Below, one piece after another: positions 36,492-45,659 of a DNA stretch of 64,000 nt (position 1 is the stretch's first letter; the number at the start of each line of letters is the position of its first letter). The position numbers and the translations under genes were made by a program. The notes beneath the pieces are model-generated. The model had not been told where the DNA came from. It was given only the letters and a program-made list of their open reading frames with translations, and did no database searches. This DNA comes from Holtiella tumoricola (lineage in GTDB: Bacteria > Bacillota > Clostridia > Lachnospirales > Cellulosilyticaceae): positions 186,001 to 250,000 of the forward strand of contig NZ_JAQIFT010000068.1 in the NCBI RefSeq assembly GCF_027857615.1, written 5' to 3'.

Positions 36492-36973
36492 GGCGAAACA
36501 ATCATCCTCTCATCCTTTTTCATTTCTTCAAAAATAACTCCATGGTCTTTATATTTTTTGAGTACAAAATGAGTGCCTGTACTAAGTACAGCCTCAAGAG
36601 GTGCTAATTTTTGACCTACAAAAAGTGCAACTTCTTTCATTGTTCTACCTTCAATAATAACTGTTAAATCAAAGCCACCTGACATAAGATAAACCGCTTT
36701 AACTTCACTAAATCGATAAATACGTTCTGCTATTTTATCAAAACCTTCTCCACGCTGAGGTGTTACTTTTACCTCAATTAAAGCTGTTACCATTTCTTTA
36801 TGATCTACTTTTTCCCAATTAATAAGGGTTTTATATCCACAAATAACTTTTTCATCCTCTAAGGCCTTTATGGTGCTCGCGACTTCCTCTTCAGTTAGAC
36901 CTAACATAAGGGCCATGTCGGCCACACTGTATCTACTATTTTCCTCTAAAAGTTCAAGAATTTTTGTTCTCAT
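36488..36973 (-). CDS. Lrp/AsnC-family transcriptional regulator
   Basis: 161 residues: winged helix at about 1-60 (SRYSVADMALMLGLTEEEVA) and a RAM ligand domain at about 68-150 (TALIEVKVTPQRGEGFDKIA, VYLMSGGFDLTVIIEG). The C-terminal tail (FVLKKYKDHG) is the usual continuation. The start at 36973 follows GGAGGAAAAAG; a longer frame without a site is rejected. It precedes and overlaps the aminotransferase, an arrangement common in Clostridia. The effector is probably an amino acid. Confidence 0.88.
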   Translation of the reverse strand: MRTKILELLEENSRYSVADMALMLGLTEEEVASTIKALEDEKVICGYKTLINWEKVDHKEMVTALIEVKVTPQRGEGFDKIAERIYRFSEVKAVYLMSGGFDLTVIIEGRTMKEVALFVGQKLAPLEAVLSTGTHFVLKKYKDHGVIFEEMKKDERMIVSP

Positions 36974-37311
36974 TTCTTTTTCCTCCTTGTATATAGGGAT
37001 TAAGAGGATGACCTCTTTTCTCACTGAATAACTTAATTACTAGTACAAATTTGAATTTATTAATAAATTTAAATTCATTTATTTTAATATTTTATTATTA
37101 TACCATATATTTATATAATATCTATCTGTAATCTTTATTTAATGTATCTTTATTCATAAAATAGTCCATTGTAGGTGTACAATAATCTAGTCTCGTCTTA
37201 TACTTATTAGTAATATGCCGAAATATCTTAACTTCTCAGGCCTTTTTATCGCTTTCAAATTAAGAAATAAACCTAATACACTCATTTCAAAAGAACCAAG
37301 GAGAAATAAAT

Positions 37312-38133
37312 ATGCCTATTCAAGATAAACAAAATGACTATTTAAATTTACTAAATGATTTAAAGATAGATTGTACAAACTGTAGCGGCCTATGCTGTGT
37401 GGCATTATATTGCTCCAAAGTAGATGGATTTCCTGAAAATAAGGAGGCTGGTATCCCTTGTCAGCATCTTCAATCCAATTTTCAATGTGATATGCATCAA
37501 GACCTATCTCGAAAAAATATGAAAGGTTGCATGACCTATGAATGTTTTGGTGCTGGCCAAAAAGTTACTCAGATGTATGGCTTAGATCATACTTGGCAAA
37601 CCCATCCGCAACAACGCCAACATATTTTTGAAACTTTTTTAGTCGTATTCCAATTACATCAAATGCTCTGGTACCTTATTCAAGCTTCCACGCTTGATGC
37701 CTGTGCAAAATTCAAGCAAGAAATTGCTAGGCTTATAGAAGAAGCAACTACTTTAACAACCAAAAAGCCTTATACCCTTTTGAGTTATGATATAGATCAC
37801 TACCGTAATCAAGTAAATAAAATACTTAAATGTATCATTGAACAGATCTCTAAATCTTCAAATAATCAAAATAAAATGTACCTTGGCAAAAGCTTTAAAG
37901 GTAAAAATCTAGATCATCAAGATTTTAGTATGTCTTTACTTATTGCCGCAAATTTAGAAAACTGTAGCCTTCGTGGCACAAACTTCTTGAGTGCGGATTT
38001 AAGAGATGCCAATTTTAAAAATACTGATCTAAGAGAAAGTCTCTTTTTAACTCAGATGCAAATTAACTCTGCAAAAGGAAATCATAATACTCTACTTCCA
38101 TCTTACCTTACACAACCATGTACTTGGCTTTAG
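37312..38133 (+). CDS. Pentapeptide-repeat protein with N-terminal Cys cluster
   Basis: 273 residues. The N-terminal part (about 18-80) carries many Cys in spaced pairs (DCTNCSGLCCVALYC, CQHLQ, CDMHQ, CMTYEC), suggesting a bound metal or Fe-S cluster, like the N-terminus of other pentapeptide proteins of unknown role. The C-terminal part (about 190-255) has about ten A(D/N)LXX-type repeats (ANLENCSLRGTNF, ADLRDANFKNTDLRES), forming a short right-handed beta-helix. Such helices can mimic DNA, but no target is evident. ACCAAGGAGAAATA precedes the ATG. Single gene. Confidence 0.8.
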   Translation: MPIQDKQNDYLNLLNDLKIDCTNCSGLCCVALYCSKVDGFPENKEAGIPCQHLQSNFQCDMHQDLSRKNMKGCMTYECFGAGQKVTQMYGLDHTWQTHPQQRQHIFETFLVVFQLHQMLWYLIQASTLDACAKFKQEIARLIEEATTLTTKKPYTLLSYDIDHYRNQVNKILKCIIEQISKSSNNQNKMYLGKSFKGKNLDHQDFSMSLLIAANLENCSLRGTNFLSADLRDANFKNTDLRESLFLTQMQINSAKGNHNTLLPSYLTQPCTWL

Positions 38134-38242
38134 ATCATGTTTTCCTAAACATACTTTTAACTGAACATTTTTCCTACTGCTATGTAATAACCATCTTAAA
38201 ATGTATTACCCCTTAAAAATTGAATCCTATATCTTCTAGATT

Positions 38243-38296
38243 TAAAGGTTCTATAAAATGAGTTTAGCATGACTCATTCATAGAACCTTTATTTTT
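38243..38296. terminator. Terminator between the pentapeptide gene and spoVA
   Basis: AAAGGTTCTAT (38243-38253) pairs with ATAGAACCTTT (38280-38290), with an inner AATGAGT/ACTCATT stem, then TATTTTTA on the plus strand. Confidence 0.8.
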
Positions 38297-38331
38297 ATTG
38301 ATACTGACTACTATTTATATAACAACAACAT

Positions 38332-38697
38332 TTATTTACTTTTAGGACGTGATAATAAGGCTGCTAAATAACCAAAGGTAATAGCAGCTGTAATACCTGC
38401 AGCAGTTGCTTTTAACCCACCTGTTAAAATACCCATATAGCCTTCTTTTGCCACTTCATCCATAGCACCTTTTGCTAATGCATAACCAAATCCGATAATA
38501 GGAACGGTTGCACCTGCACCTGCAAATTCAACAATTGGCTCATACACACCTATAGCTGTTAAAATAGCACCTGCTACTAAGAATACAACCATAATACGTG
38601 CTGTCATAAGCTTTGTTCTATCCATTAATACTTGTCCTATTGCACACAATAAGCCTCCCACTACAAAGGCTTTAATTAGATTTAATAATATTTCCAT
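38332..38697 (-). CDS. spoVAE: Stage V sporulation protein AE (SpoVAE)
   Basis: 121 residues, three to four membrane helices. Homologous to SpoVAC of the same operon (both share 'GGxxCxIGQ' and 'GAGATVPIIGFGYALAKGA'). SpoVA proteins form the inner-membrane path by which dipicolinic acid enters the spore during sporulation and leaves on germination. Start at 38697 after GGAGGTAAA; the frame extends further without a site. Last gene of the operon; the next stretch holds the terminator. Operon SpoVAEa and SpoVAF genes of Bacillus are absent here. Confidence 0.93.
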   Translation of the reverse strand: MEILLNLIKAFVVGGLLCAIGQVLMDRTKLMTARIMVVFLVAGAILTAIGVYEPIVEFAGAGATVPIIGFGYALAKGAMDEVAKEGYMGILTGGLKATAAGITAAITFGYLAALLSRPKSK

Positions 38698-38710
38698 TTT
38701 ACCTCCTCCT

Positions 38711-39718
38711 TTACTCTGCACAAATACTTACAGCATGTGCAATGCCTGTAATATTTTCACCTTGTTGTGTGGAACATAAGCTCATTAATGCTCCCGTTGG
38801 AACAAGTAAAACCTTCTTAAGTTTTTTATCCTTTAGCGCTTTATAAAAATGCCCTGCAAACACTGAAGCACTACATCCGCATCCACTACCACCTGAGTGG
38901 GTATCTTGTGCCTCATTATCAAAAATAAGAAGCCCACAATCTTGGTGCACTTTAGAGATATCTGTTCCTAATTTAGCTGTTAAATCTAAAAGTATATCTG
39001 TACCACATTGGCCTAAGTCACCTGTAATAATGGCATCGTAATCTTCTGGTTTTTGATTAGTTTCTTTTAGATGAGCTAAGATCGTATCTGCTGCAGCTGG
39101 TGCCATAACTGCTCCCATATTAAAGACATCTTTGGTTTCAAAATCGACTACTTTACCTGTAGTAATACTATGAATCTTAGGTCCTGCACCTGATTCACCT
39201 AAAAGTACATAACCACTTCCTGTTACAGTCCATTGTTGCGTAAGCGGCCTTTGCCCACCATACTCCATTGGATAGCGGAATTGTTTTTCGGCTGTACAGT
39301 TATGGCTACTTGCACCTGTAATAACATGCTTTGCATAACCTGAACCAATTAATATAGCACCTAAACTCATAGATTCGCCCATTGTTGAGCATGCACCATA
39401 TAAGCCAAAGAAAGGAATATTAAAATCCTTAATAGCCATCTGTGTACTATTGATTTGATTTTCTAAGTCACCACATAAAATATAATCCACATCTTCTGGC
39501 TTTTTACCAGATTTATTGAGTAACCCTTGTACAGTACGTTTAATCATCATACCTTCAGCTTTTTCCCATGTTTTTTCACCAAGAAGCTCATCTTCTAATA
39601 CCTCATGGAAACAGCCTCCCATAGGACCTTGTCCTTCTTTTGGTCCTACTGTACTATATGTTTCTAGAATAACTGGTTGTTTTTCAAATATAATTGTTTG
39701 TCTACCTACGTGTCCCAT
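38711..39718 (-). CDS. spoVAD: Stage V sporulation protein AD (SpoVAD)
   Basis: 335 residues of a thiolase-like fold without catalytic residues. The sequence FFGLYGACSTMGESMSLGA and DTHSGGSGCGCSASVFAGH are diagnostic. SpoVAD binds dipicolinic acid at the outer face of the spore inner membrane. GGAGGCAACTT precedes the ATG; the gene begins 10 bases after spoVAC and is followed by spoVAE. Confidence 0.96.
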   Translation of the reverse strand: MGHVGRQTIIFEKQPVILETYSTVGPKEGQGPMGGCFHEVLEDELLGEKTWEKAEGMMIKRTVQGLLNKSGKKPEDVDYILCGDLENQINSTQMAIKDFNIPFFGLYGACSTMGESMSLGAILIGSGYAKHVITGASSHNCTAEKQFRYPMEYGGQRPLTQQWTVTGSGYVLLGESGAGPKIHSITTGKVVDFETKDVFNMGAVMAPAAADTILAHLKETNQKPEDYDAIITGDLGQCGTDILLDLTAKLGTDISKVHQDCGLLIFDNEAQDTHSGGSGCGCSASVFAGHFYKALKDKKLKKVLLVPTGALMSLCSTQQGENITGIAHAVSICAE

Positions 39719-39728
39719 AAGTTGCCTC

Positions 39729-40172
39729 CTACAAGAAGTAATAAAGTATACCTACTACAACGCTCGAAATAGTCCCGAATACAATAACAGGCCCTGCTAC
39801 AGAAAAGAGTTTTGCACCCATCCCAAAGATGTAGCCTTCTGCTTTAAATTCCATAGCAGCACTTACCATAGAATTGGCAAAACCAGTAATTGGGATAATA
39901 CTTCCTGCACCTGCATAGTTACCAATTTTGTCATATACGTTAAGCGCTGTAAGTACCGCACTTGCTAAAATAAGAAAAATAGTACAAAGCATACTTGATT
40001 CATCTTTCGAAAATCCAATATAGATAAATCCATCGGTTAAAAGTTGCCCGATTGTGCATATGGTTCCACCTACCCAAAAAGCTTTAAAAGAGTTTTGAAC
40101 AACTTTATTTTTAGGTGAATGTTCATCGACTATATTTTTATAGTCTTTCTTAAGAGTGTTTACGTCTGCCAT
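39729..40172 (-). CDS. spoVAC: Stage V sporulation protein AC (SpoVAC)
   Basis: 147 residues with four hydrophobic segments, including AFWVGGTICTIGQL and GAGSIIPITGFANSMVSAAM. SpoVAC is the mechanosensitive-channel-like component of the dipicolinate pathway. Spacing of 18 bases to spoVAB and AAGGAGATGATT before the ATG support operon translation. Confidence 0.96.
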   Translation of the reverse strand: MADVNTLKKDYKNIVDEHSPKNKVVQNSFKAFWVGGTICTIGQLLTDGFIYIGFSKDESSMLCTIFLILASAVLTALNVYDKIGNYAGAGSIIPITGFANSMVSAAMEFKAEGYIFGMGAKLFSVAGPVIVFGTISSVVVGILYYFL

Positions 40173-40190
40173 TTAATCATCTCCTTATTT

Positions 40191-40622
40191 TTAAAGAAAT
40201 CCTGGATATAAGTAATAAAATAGTGTCCCAACCATTTTCCCTATAGAAAAAGCCACTACAAGGATATACATACCTCTTTTTAGTTTCAGTCTACTTTTTG
40301 TAATAGGCATAACATCTAGGACTTCTGCTAATGCCATAGCTAAACAGCCAATAAAAATACCATCAGCCAAGCCAAAACCAGCTATAAGCACTTTGGGAAG
40401 TCCTATACAAATAAAATCATCCCACAAATAAAAAATGTTTCCTACTACAATTCCTAATGCTGAAGCATTGGCTATAGCAAAATAATGGGTTTTCACTTGT
40501 AACTTCATTGCCAATCTTGGAATAACTCCAATGGCAGTAATAAAAGCGAGAATACCTGTTGCAATAATAATGCCACTAGCAAATCCCCATAGGATACTTA
40601 CACCCAACATAAGTATTTTCAT
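40191..40622 (-). CDS. spoVAB: Stage V sporulation protein AB (SpoVAB)
   Basis: 143 residues, four to five membrane helices (GFASGIIIATGILAFITAIG at the N-terminus). Length and position after spoVAA match SpoVAB. Some Clostridia have only AC, AD and AE, so AA and AB here mark a fuller operon. Four-base ATGA overlap with spoVAA. Confidence 0.92.
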   Translation of the reverse strand: MKILMLGVSILWGFASGIIIATGILAFITAIGVIPRLAMKLQVKTHYFAIANASALGIVVGNIFYLWDDFICIGLPKVLIAGFGLADGIFIGCLAMALAEVLDVMPITKSRLKLKRGMYILVVAFSIGKMVGTLFYYLYPGFL

Positions 40623-41245
40623 TCCTCATATTGCCCCCTCTTCTCAGCTGTTAGTGTATCAATAATGGTATCTTCCACTTCTTTTTCATATGCATTAATT
40701 TCAACTTGTATAGGTGTAGGGTCCTCAGTAATTTTCTTCGTACCAAAGTGATTATAAAATCCGATAACACCTATTGGCATACCTATTGCATAAGGAATAG
40801 TAATCCAGGCAGGACTTTCATTGACTTCACCTGTTAAGACCTTATATAAAGTGGTAAAAGTCTTTGCCATGGAAACGTCTGTGTTATAGGCCATGATGGC
40901 TACCGTTGCACCTGCAAAGACAATAACGCAAATACCAGCAAGTTTAACCCATTCCCAAACAGGATGTGGCTCAGCCTTTACTGGATTAAATTCGATCATA
41001 CAGTCTATTTCACCCACATTTTGTATGGAGACATCAGGATATTCTTTTTGAATCGCTTCGATAATCTTCAATGCACTTACAGCAAAATGTGTTACCTTAG
41101 TTACTTGAGGTTTGATCAAACAAATATTTTCAATACCATTTTGTAAATTCTTTGGTGCACTTATTCTTGCAATATCTTTAATTAAGATTTGCTTTTTACC
41201 TTCCATTTTATTACTTTTATAAGGTTTTATATACACTTCTTGCAT
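40619..41245 (-). CDS. spoVAA: Stage V sporulation protein AA (SpoVAA)
   Basis: About 208 residues. The N-terminal soluble part (about 1-100) is followed by two membrane helices (LAGICVIVFAGATVAIMA and WITIPYAIGMPIGVIGFY). Position as first gene and this two-helix layout identify SpoVAA. Start at 41245 after AGAGGTGAGAAC; the earlier in-frame ATG lacks a site. Promoter expected to be forespore sigma-G type; I could not assign it by eye. Confidence 0.92.
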   Translation of the reverse strand: MQEVYIKPYKSNKMEGKKQILIKDIARISAPKNLQNGIENICLIKPQVTKVTHFAVSALKIIEAIQKEYPDVSIQNVGEIDCMIEFNPVKAEPHPVWEWVKLAGICVIVFAGATVAIMAYNTDVSMAKTFTTLYKVLTGEVNESPAWITIPYAIGMPIGVIGFYNHFGTKKITEDPTPIQVEINAYEKEVEDTIIDTLTAEKRGQYEE

Positions 41246-41336
41246 GTTCTCACCTCTTTTCATCACACATGGAAAATTTATTGATACATACCCTTATTAT
41301 GGTTAAGAGATGAAAAATTATTCTTTTCAAACAAAT

Positions 41337-41361
41337 AAAAAAAAGAGGCCTAAGCCTCTTT
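41337..41361 (-). terminator. Terminator of the purine operon
   Basis: AAAGAGGC and GCCTCTTT with loop CTAA (about 41342-41361), U-run on the minus strand. The stem begins at the purD stop codon. Confidence 0.85.
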
Positions 41362-42616
41362 ACATTTTTGCGATATCTGTTCTATATTGCATGCCATCGA
41401 ATTTGATTTTCTCTACTTCTTTATATGCTGCTAAACGTGCTTCTTCTAATGTTTCACCTATGCGTGTAACTGCAAGCACGCGTCCACCATTTGTTTTGAT
41501 GATATCGTCTTCTAACTTTGTTCCTGCGTGGTAAAGATATGTATCCACTTCTAATGTATCTAGCCCATAAATCGGCACACCTTTTTCACTTGTTTCTGGA
41601 TAGCCACGGCTAGCTAGTACAACCGTTACACTTGGTTTTGTACTCCATTTTAAATTAAGCTCTGCAAGTGTACCATTCATACATGCTTCAAATACTTCTA
41701 CTAAGTCTGTTTCCAAACGAGAAAGAATGCTTTGTGTTTCTGGATCACCAAAACGCACGTTGAATTCTAATACTTTTGCTTTACCCTCTTCAATCATAAG
41801 ACCAATAAATAAAATCCCATGATAGTCAAGTCCTTCTGTTTTAAATCCTTCAATAATTGGATTTAAGATTTCCGTTTCAATTTGCGCTTTCACTTGTGGT
41901 GTAATAATTGGGTTTGGTGAGAAACCGCCCATTCCTCCTGTATTGAGGCCACCATCGTTATCTAAAGCACGTTTATAATCTCTTGCTGTTTCAAGTGGAA
42001 CAATGGTCTTGCCATCCACTAAGCAAAGAAGTGACGCTTCAATCCCTGTTAAAAACTCTTCAATAACAATTTTATCTCCTGCTTCTTGGAACTTACCACT
42101 GAAGATTTCGCTAATCGCCTCTTCTGCGTCCTTGTAAGATTCACAAATAAGTACACCTTTACCTGCTGCAAGCCCATCTGCTTTAATAACAACAGGTAAG
42201 CTAAAGCTCTGTACAGCTTCTTTTGCTGCCATTTCTTCTTCTTTTGTAAAAGTTAAGTATTTAGCTGTTGGAACATTGTACTTGGTTAAGAAAATCTTTG
42301 TAAAGTCTTTGCTCCCCTCAAATGTAGCACAAGCTTCATTTGGTCCAAATACTTTTAAACCTTCTTTTTGGAAGGCATCTACTACACCTAATACAAGTGG
42401 CTCTTCTGGACCTACAACTGTTAAGTCAATGTCATTGTCTTTTGCGAAGCTTACAAGCTTATTGATTTCGTTTACACCGATTTCTACATTTGTATATTTA
42501 ACAGCTGTTCCACCATTACCTGGTGCTACATAAAGTTTTGCTTCTGGTCTAAAGCGTTTGATTGTATCGCAAATAGCAGATTCACGTCCACCATTTCCTA
42601 TAACAAGAATATTCAT
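41360..42616 (-). CDS. purD: Phosphoribosylamine-glycine ligase
   Basis: 418 residues, an ATP-grasp enzyme. N-terminal GNGGRESAI, ATP loop PVVIKADGLAAGKGV and metal-binding EFNVRFGDPETQ are present. It makes GAR from phosphoribosylamine and glycine, purine step 2. Start at 42616 after GAGGAGGCATAAC; the purN stop is two bases upstream. Last gene of the operon. Confidence 0.96.
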   Translation of the reverse strand: MNILVIGNGGRESAICDTIKRFRPEAKLYVAPGNGGTAVKYTNVEIGVNEINKLVSFAKDNDIDLTVVGPEEPLVLGVVDAFQKEGLKVFGPNEACATFEGSKDFTKIFLTKYNVPTAKYLTFTKEEEMAAKEAVQSFSLPVVIKADGLAAGKGVLICESYKDAEEAISEIFSGKFQEAGDKIVIEEFLTGIEASLLCLVDGKTIVPLETARDYKRALDNDGGLNTGGMGGFSPNPIITPQVKAQIETEILNPIIEGFKTEGLDYHGILFIGLMIEEGKAKVLEFNVRFGDPETQSILSRLETDLVEVFEACMNGTLAELNLKWSTKPSVTVVLASRGYPETSEKGVPIYGLDTLEVDTYLYHAGTKLEDDIIKTNGGRVLAVTRIGETLEEARLAAYKEVEKIKFDGMQYRTDIAKM

Positions 42617-42617
42617 G

Positions 42618-43196
42618 TTATGCCTCCTCAAGCTTTTTGATTGCTTCTACAAGTATTTTATGTTCTACCTCATGAAGTACACGTTGTTGAAGTAACTGCG
42701 GCGTATCTGTTTCATATACAGGTACAGTCTTTTGTAAAATGGTTTTACCAGTATCTACACCTTCATCTACAAAATGAACGGTTGCACCACTTTCACTTTC
42801 ACCAGCTGCAAGTACTGCTTCATGTACTCGAATGCCATAGTAGCCTTTGCCACCAAACTTAGGTAAAAGAGAGGGGTGAATATTGATAATTCTTCCTCTA
42901 TAAGCCTTTATAAGATTGGCATCAACAATCTTTAAGTAACCTGCAAGTACAACTAAGTCTACCTGATCTTCTTGTAATCTTACTAAGAGTTTTTCGTCAT
43001 ATCCTTCTTCTTTTGGATTAATAAAATAGGCTGGAATATGATGTGTTTTTGCACGCTCTAACCCAAAAGCATCCTCTTTATTAGAAATCACACTTACAAT
43101 TTGACTTGTAAGTGTGTGGTTTTCTACTGCATCTATTATGCTTTGAAGGTTAGAACCTGAACCTGAAACCAATACGGCGATTCTTAGTTCTCGCAT
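42618..43196 (-). CDS. purN: Phosphoribosylglycinamide formyltransferase 1
   Basis: 192 residues. VLVSGSGSNLQ (phosphate-binding), the Asn-His-Asp site in INIHPSLLPKFGG and HFVDEGVDTG are the family signatures. It transfers formyl from 10-formyl-THF to GAR (step 3). Overlaps purM by 13 bases. Confidence 0.96.
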   Translation of the reverse strand: MRELRIAVLVSGSGSNLQSIIDAVENHTLTSQIVSVISNKEDAFGLERAKTHHIPAYFINPKEEGYDEKLLVRLQEDQVDLVVLAGYLKIVDANLIKAYRGRIINIHPSLLPKFGGKGYYGIRVHEAVLAAGESESGATVHFVDEGVDTGKTILQKTVPVYETDTPQLLQQRVLHEVEHKILVEAIKKLEEA

Positions 43197-44224
43197 AAAA
43201 TAACTCCTTCATTGCCTTCTACAATTTCACCAATAACGTAAGCTTCTTCACCTGCTTCTTTAAGAGCCGCTACTACTTGTTCTTTTTCTTCCTGACTTAC
43301 AACCATCATCATCCCAATACCCATGTTGAATGTGTTGTAAAGTTCATTTACTTCTAAGCCACTTAATTCACGAAGCACACTATATACTTTAGGCTCAACG
43401 ATTGTATTAATGTTAAGTTTAGCACTTACACCTTCTGGTAACATACGTGGTACGTTTTCAATAAATCCACCACCTGTAATATGAGCAATTCCTTTAATAT
43501 CTCCAGCTTCTTTTGCTGCCATCGCTGCTTTTACATAAAGTTTAGTTGGTTTAAGGAAAGCTTCACCATAAGTTTCACCTAATGTTTCACAATAAGCATC
43601 AAGATCTAACCCATAAGTATCAATGATTTTACGCACAAGTGAGTAACCATTGCTATGCACCCCTGATGATGGAAGACCAATAATTGCATCTCCTGCCTTA
43701 ATTCTTGTACCATCAATCATTTTTGCACGATCTACAATCCCTACTGCAAATCCAGCTACATCGTATTCACCATCTTTGTAGAAACCAGGCATTTCTGCTG
43801 TTTCTCCACCTACAAGTGCACACATACTTTCTTTACAGCCTGTAGCGATACCTTTAACGATATCTGCAATTTGCTCTGGAGTGATAAGACCTGTTGCAAT
43901 ATAGTCTAAGAAGAATAAAGGAATGGCACCTACACAAAGGATATCATTAACGCACATAGCTACACAGTCAATCCCAATGGTGTCATGTCTATTCATATCA
44001 AAAGCAAGTTTAAGTTTTGTACCTACACCGTCTGTACCTGATACAAGAACTGGTTCTTCCATGCCCATGTATTTACCAATTGAATAAGAACCACCAAAGC
44101 TACCAATGTCTGTTAATACCCCATCTGTAAAAGTAGACTTAACATGTTCCTTCATTTGTTTAACAGCTTCGTAACCACGGTGTACATCAACACCTGCATC
44201 TTTATATGTAATTTTAGTTGACAT
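43184..44224 (-). CDS. purM: Phosphoribosylformylglycinamidine cyclo-ligase
   Basis: 346 residues, the PurM/AIR synthetase type. DIGSFGGSYSIGKYMG, the ATP-binding VSGTDGVGTKLKLA and GGETAEMPGFY are present. It closes the imidazole ring to give AIR (step 5). TAGGAGGAAATAAG precedes the ATG; 11 bases after purF. Confidence 0.97.
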   Translation of the reverse strand: MSTKITYKDAGVDVHRGYEAVKQMKEHVKSTFTDGVLTDIGSFGGSYSIGKYMGMEEPVLVSGTDGVGTKLKLAFDMNRHDTIGIDCVAMCVNDILCVGAIPLFFLDYIATGLITPEQIADIVKGIATGCKESMCALVGGETAEMPGFYKDGEYDVAGFAVGIVDRAKMIDGTRIKAGDAIIGLPSSGVHSNGYSLVRKIIDTYGLDLDAYCETLGETYGEAFLKPTKLYVKAAMAAKEAGDIKGIAHITGGGFIENVPRMLPEGVSAKLNINTIVEPKVYSVLRELSGLEVNELYNTFNMGIGMMMVVSQEEKEQVVAALKEAGEEAYVIGEIVEGNEGVILCEN

Positions 44225-44235
44225 CTTATTTCCTC

Positions 44236-45636
44236 CTATTTTTCTTCACTAATCTCATGTAATGGAACTTCCATTGGGTAGTTTCCGTTAAAACAAGCAC
44301 GGCAGAAATCACTACTTCCACCACAAGCCTCTTTAAGTCCATCTAATGAAAGGTAAGTTAATGAATCTGCACCAATGTAATCGCGAATTTCTTCAACAGA
44401 CATCATTGCGCCTACTAGCTTTTCACGATCTGGTGTATCTATACCAAAGTAGCAACCGTATTTAACTGGAGGTGATGTAATACATACATGTACTTCACTT
44501 GCTCCTGCCTTACGTACTTGTTCTACAATACGCTTACATGTTGTACCACGAACAATTGAGTCATCTGTCATCACAACGCGCTTGCCTTCAATGTTATGTT
44601 TAAGTGGATTAAGTTTAATTCTTACTGCATTTTCACGCATCGCTTGCGTTGGTTGGATAAATGTTCTACCGATGTAGCGGTTTTTTGTAAGTCCTTCACG
44701 GTAAGGAAGACCTGATGCTTTTGAGTAACCAATAGCTGATGGAATACCTGAATCTGGAACAGCAATAACAACGTCTGCTTCTATACCCGCTTCACGGAAC
44801 AAGATTTCTCCTGCTTTTTCTCTAAATTGGTAAACACTATTTCCATCAATAATGCTATCTGGACGTGCTAAGTAGATGAGCTCAAATACACAAAGTTTCT
44901 TTTGGCACCAGCCTGATGGTTTAATACTTGTTAACCCATCAGGATTGATTATAACGATTTCACCTGGCATCACGTCTCTAACGAATTCTGCATCCACTAC
45001 ATCTAGTGCACAGCTTTCAGAAGCCAGCACATAACCATCTTTAAGCTTACCAATGCAAAGTGGACGAAGTCCATGTGGATCACGAATCCCTATCATTTGG
45101 TCTTGAGTAGTAATAACAATAGCATAAGCCCCTTTTATAAGTTGCATGGTATTGCGAATAGCTGCTTCTATACCTCTATTATAATGTCTTGCTATAAGAT
45201 TTAAGATAGCTTCTGAGTCTGTTGTACTTTGGAAGATAACCCCTTCATCTTCTAACATTTCTCTTACACCATCACTATTGGTTAAATTACCATTATGAGC
45301 AAGTGCAATAGAACCATGTTTGTATTTGGCTACAAGTGGCTGACAGTTACTAATGTCTTTATCACCTGTTGTAGAATAACGTACATGCCCAATTGCAATA
45401 TTTCCAACAAGGTTTTGAAGATTTCTTTCCTCAAATACATCACTTACAAGGCCCATGCCTTTTGCACTTTCTAATCTACCTTCATTGTTTACTGTAATCC
45501 CAGCACTTTCTTGCCCCCTGTGTTGGAGGGCAAAAAGACCATAGTATACATAGTTTGCTGCTTCTTGTTCATTATTTAAATAGACGCCCATTACGCCACA
45601 TTCTTCATGTAATGTATCCCCGTCAAAGTAGTTCAT
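44236..45636 (-). CDS. purF: Amidophosphoribosyltransferase, Fe-S type
   Basis: 466 residues. The N-terminal nucleophile Cys is C13 in HEECGVMGVY, after a 12-residue propeptide that would be removed. The PRPP motif is VVMTDDSIVRGTT. C-terminal Cys in DFCRACFNGNYP and an upstream Cys match the B. subtilis-type enzyme with an oxygen-sensitive [4Fe-4S] cluster. It commits PRPP to purine synthesis (step 1). AAGAGGTGAGCT precedes the ATG. Confidence 0.97.
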   Translation of the reverse strand: MNYFDGDTLHEECGVMGVYLNNEQEAANYVYYGLFALQHRGQESAGITVNNEGRLESAKGMGLVSDVFEERNLQNLVGNIAIGHVRYSTTGDKDISNCQPLVAKYKHGSIALAHNGNLTNSDGVREMLEDEGVIFQSTTDSEAILNLIARHYNRGIEAAIRNTMQLIKGAYAIVITTQDQMIGIRDPHGLRPLCIGKLKDGYVLASESCALDVVDAEFVRDVMPGEIVIINPDGLTSIKPSGWCQKKLCVFELIYLARPDSIIDGNSVYQFREKAGEILFREAGIEADVVIAVPDSGIPSAIGYSKASGLPYREGLTKNRYIGRTFIQPTQAMRENAVRIKLNPLKHNIEGKRVVMTDDSIVRGTTCKRIVEQVRKAGASEVHVCITSPPVKYGCYFGIDTPDREKLVGAMMSVEEIRDYIGADSLTYLSLDGLKEACGGSSDFCRACFNGNYPMEVPLHEISEEK

Positions 45637-45659
45637 AGCTCACCTCTTTATATAACTTC

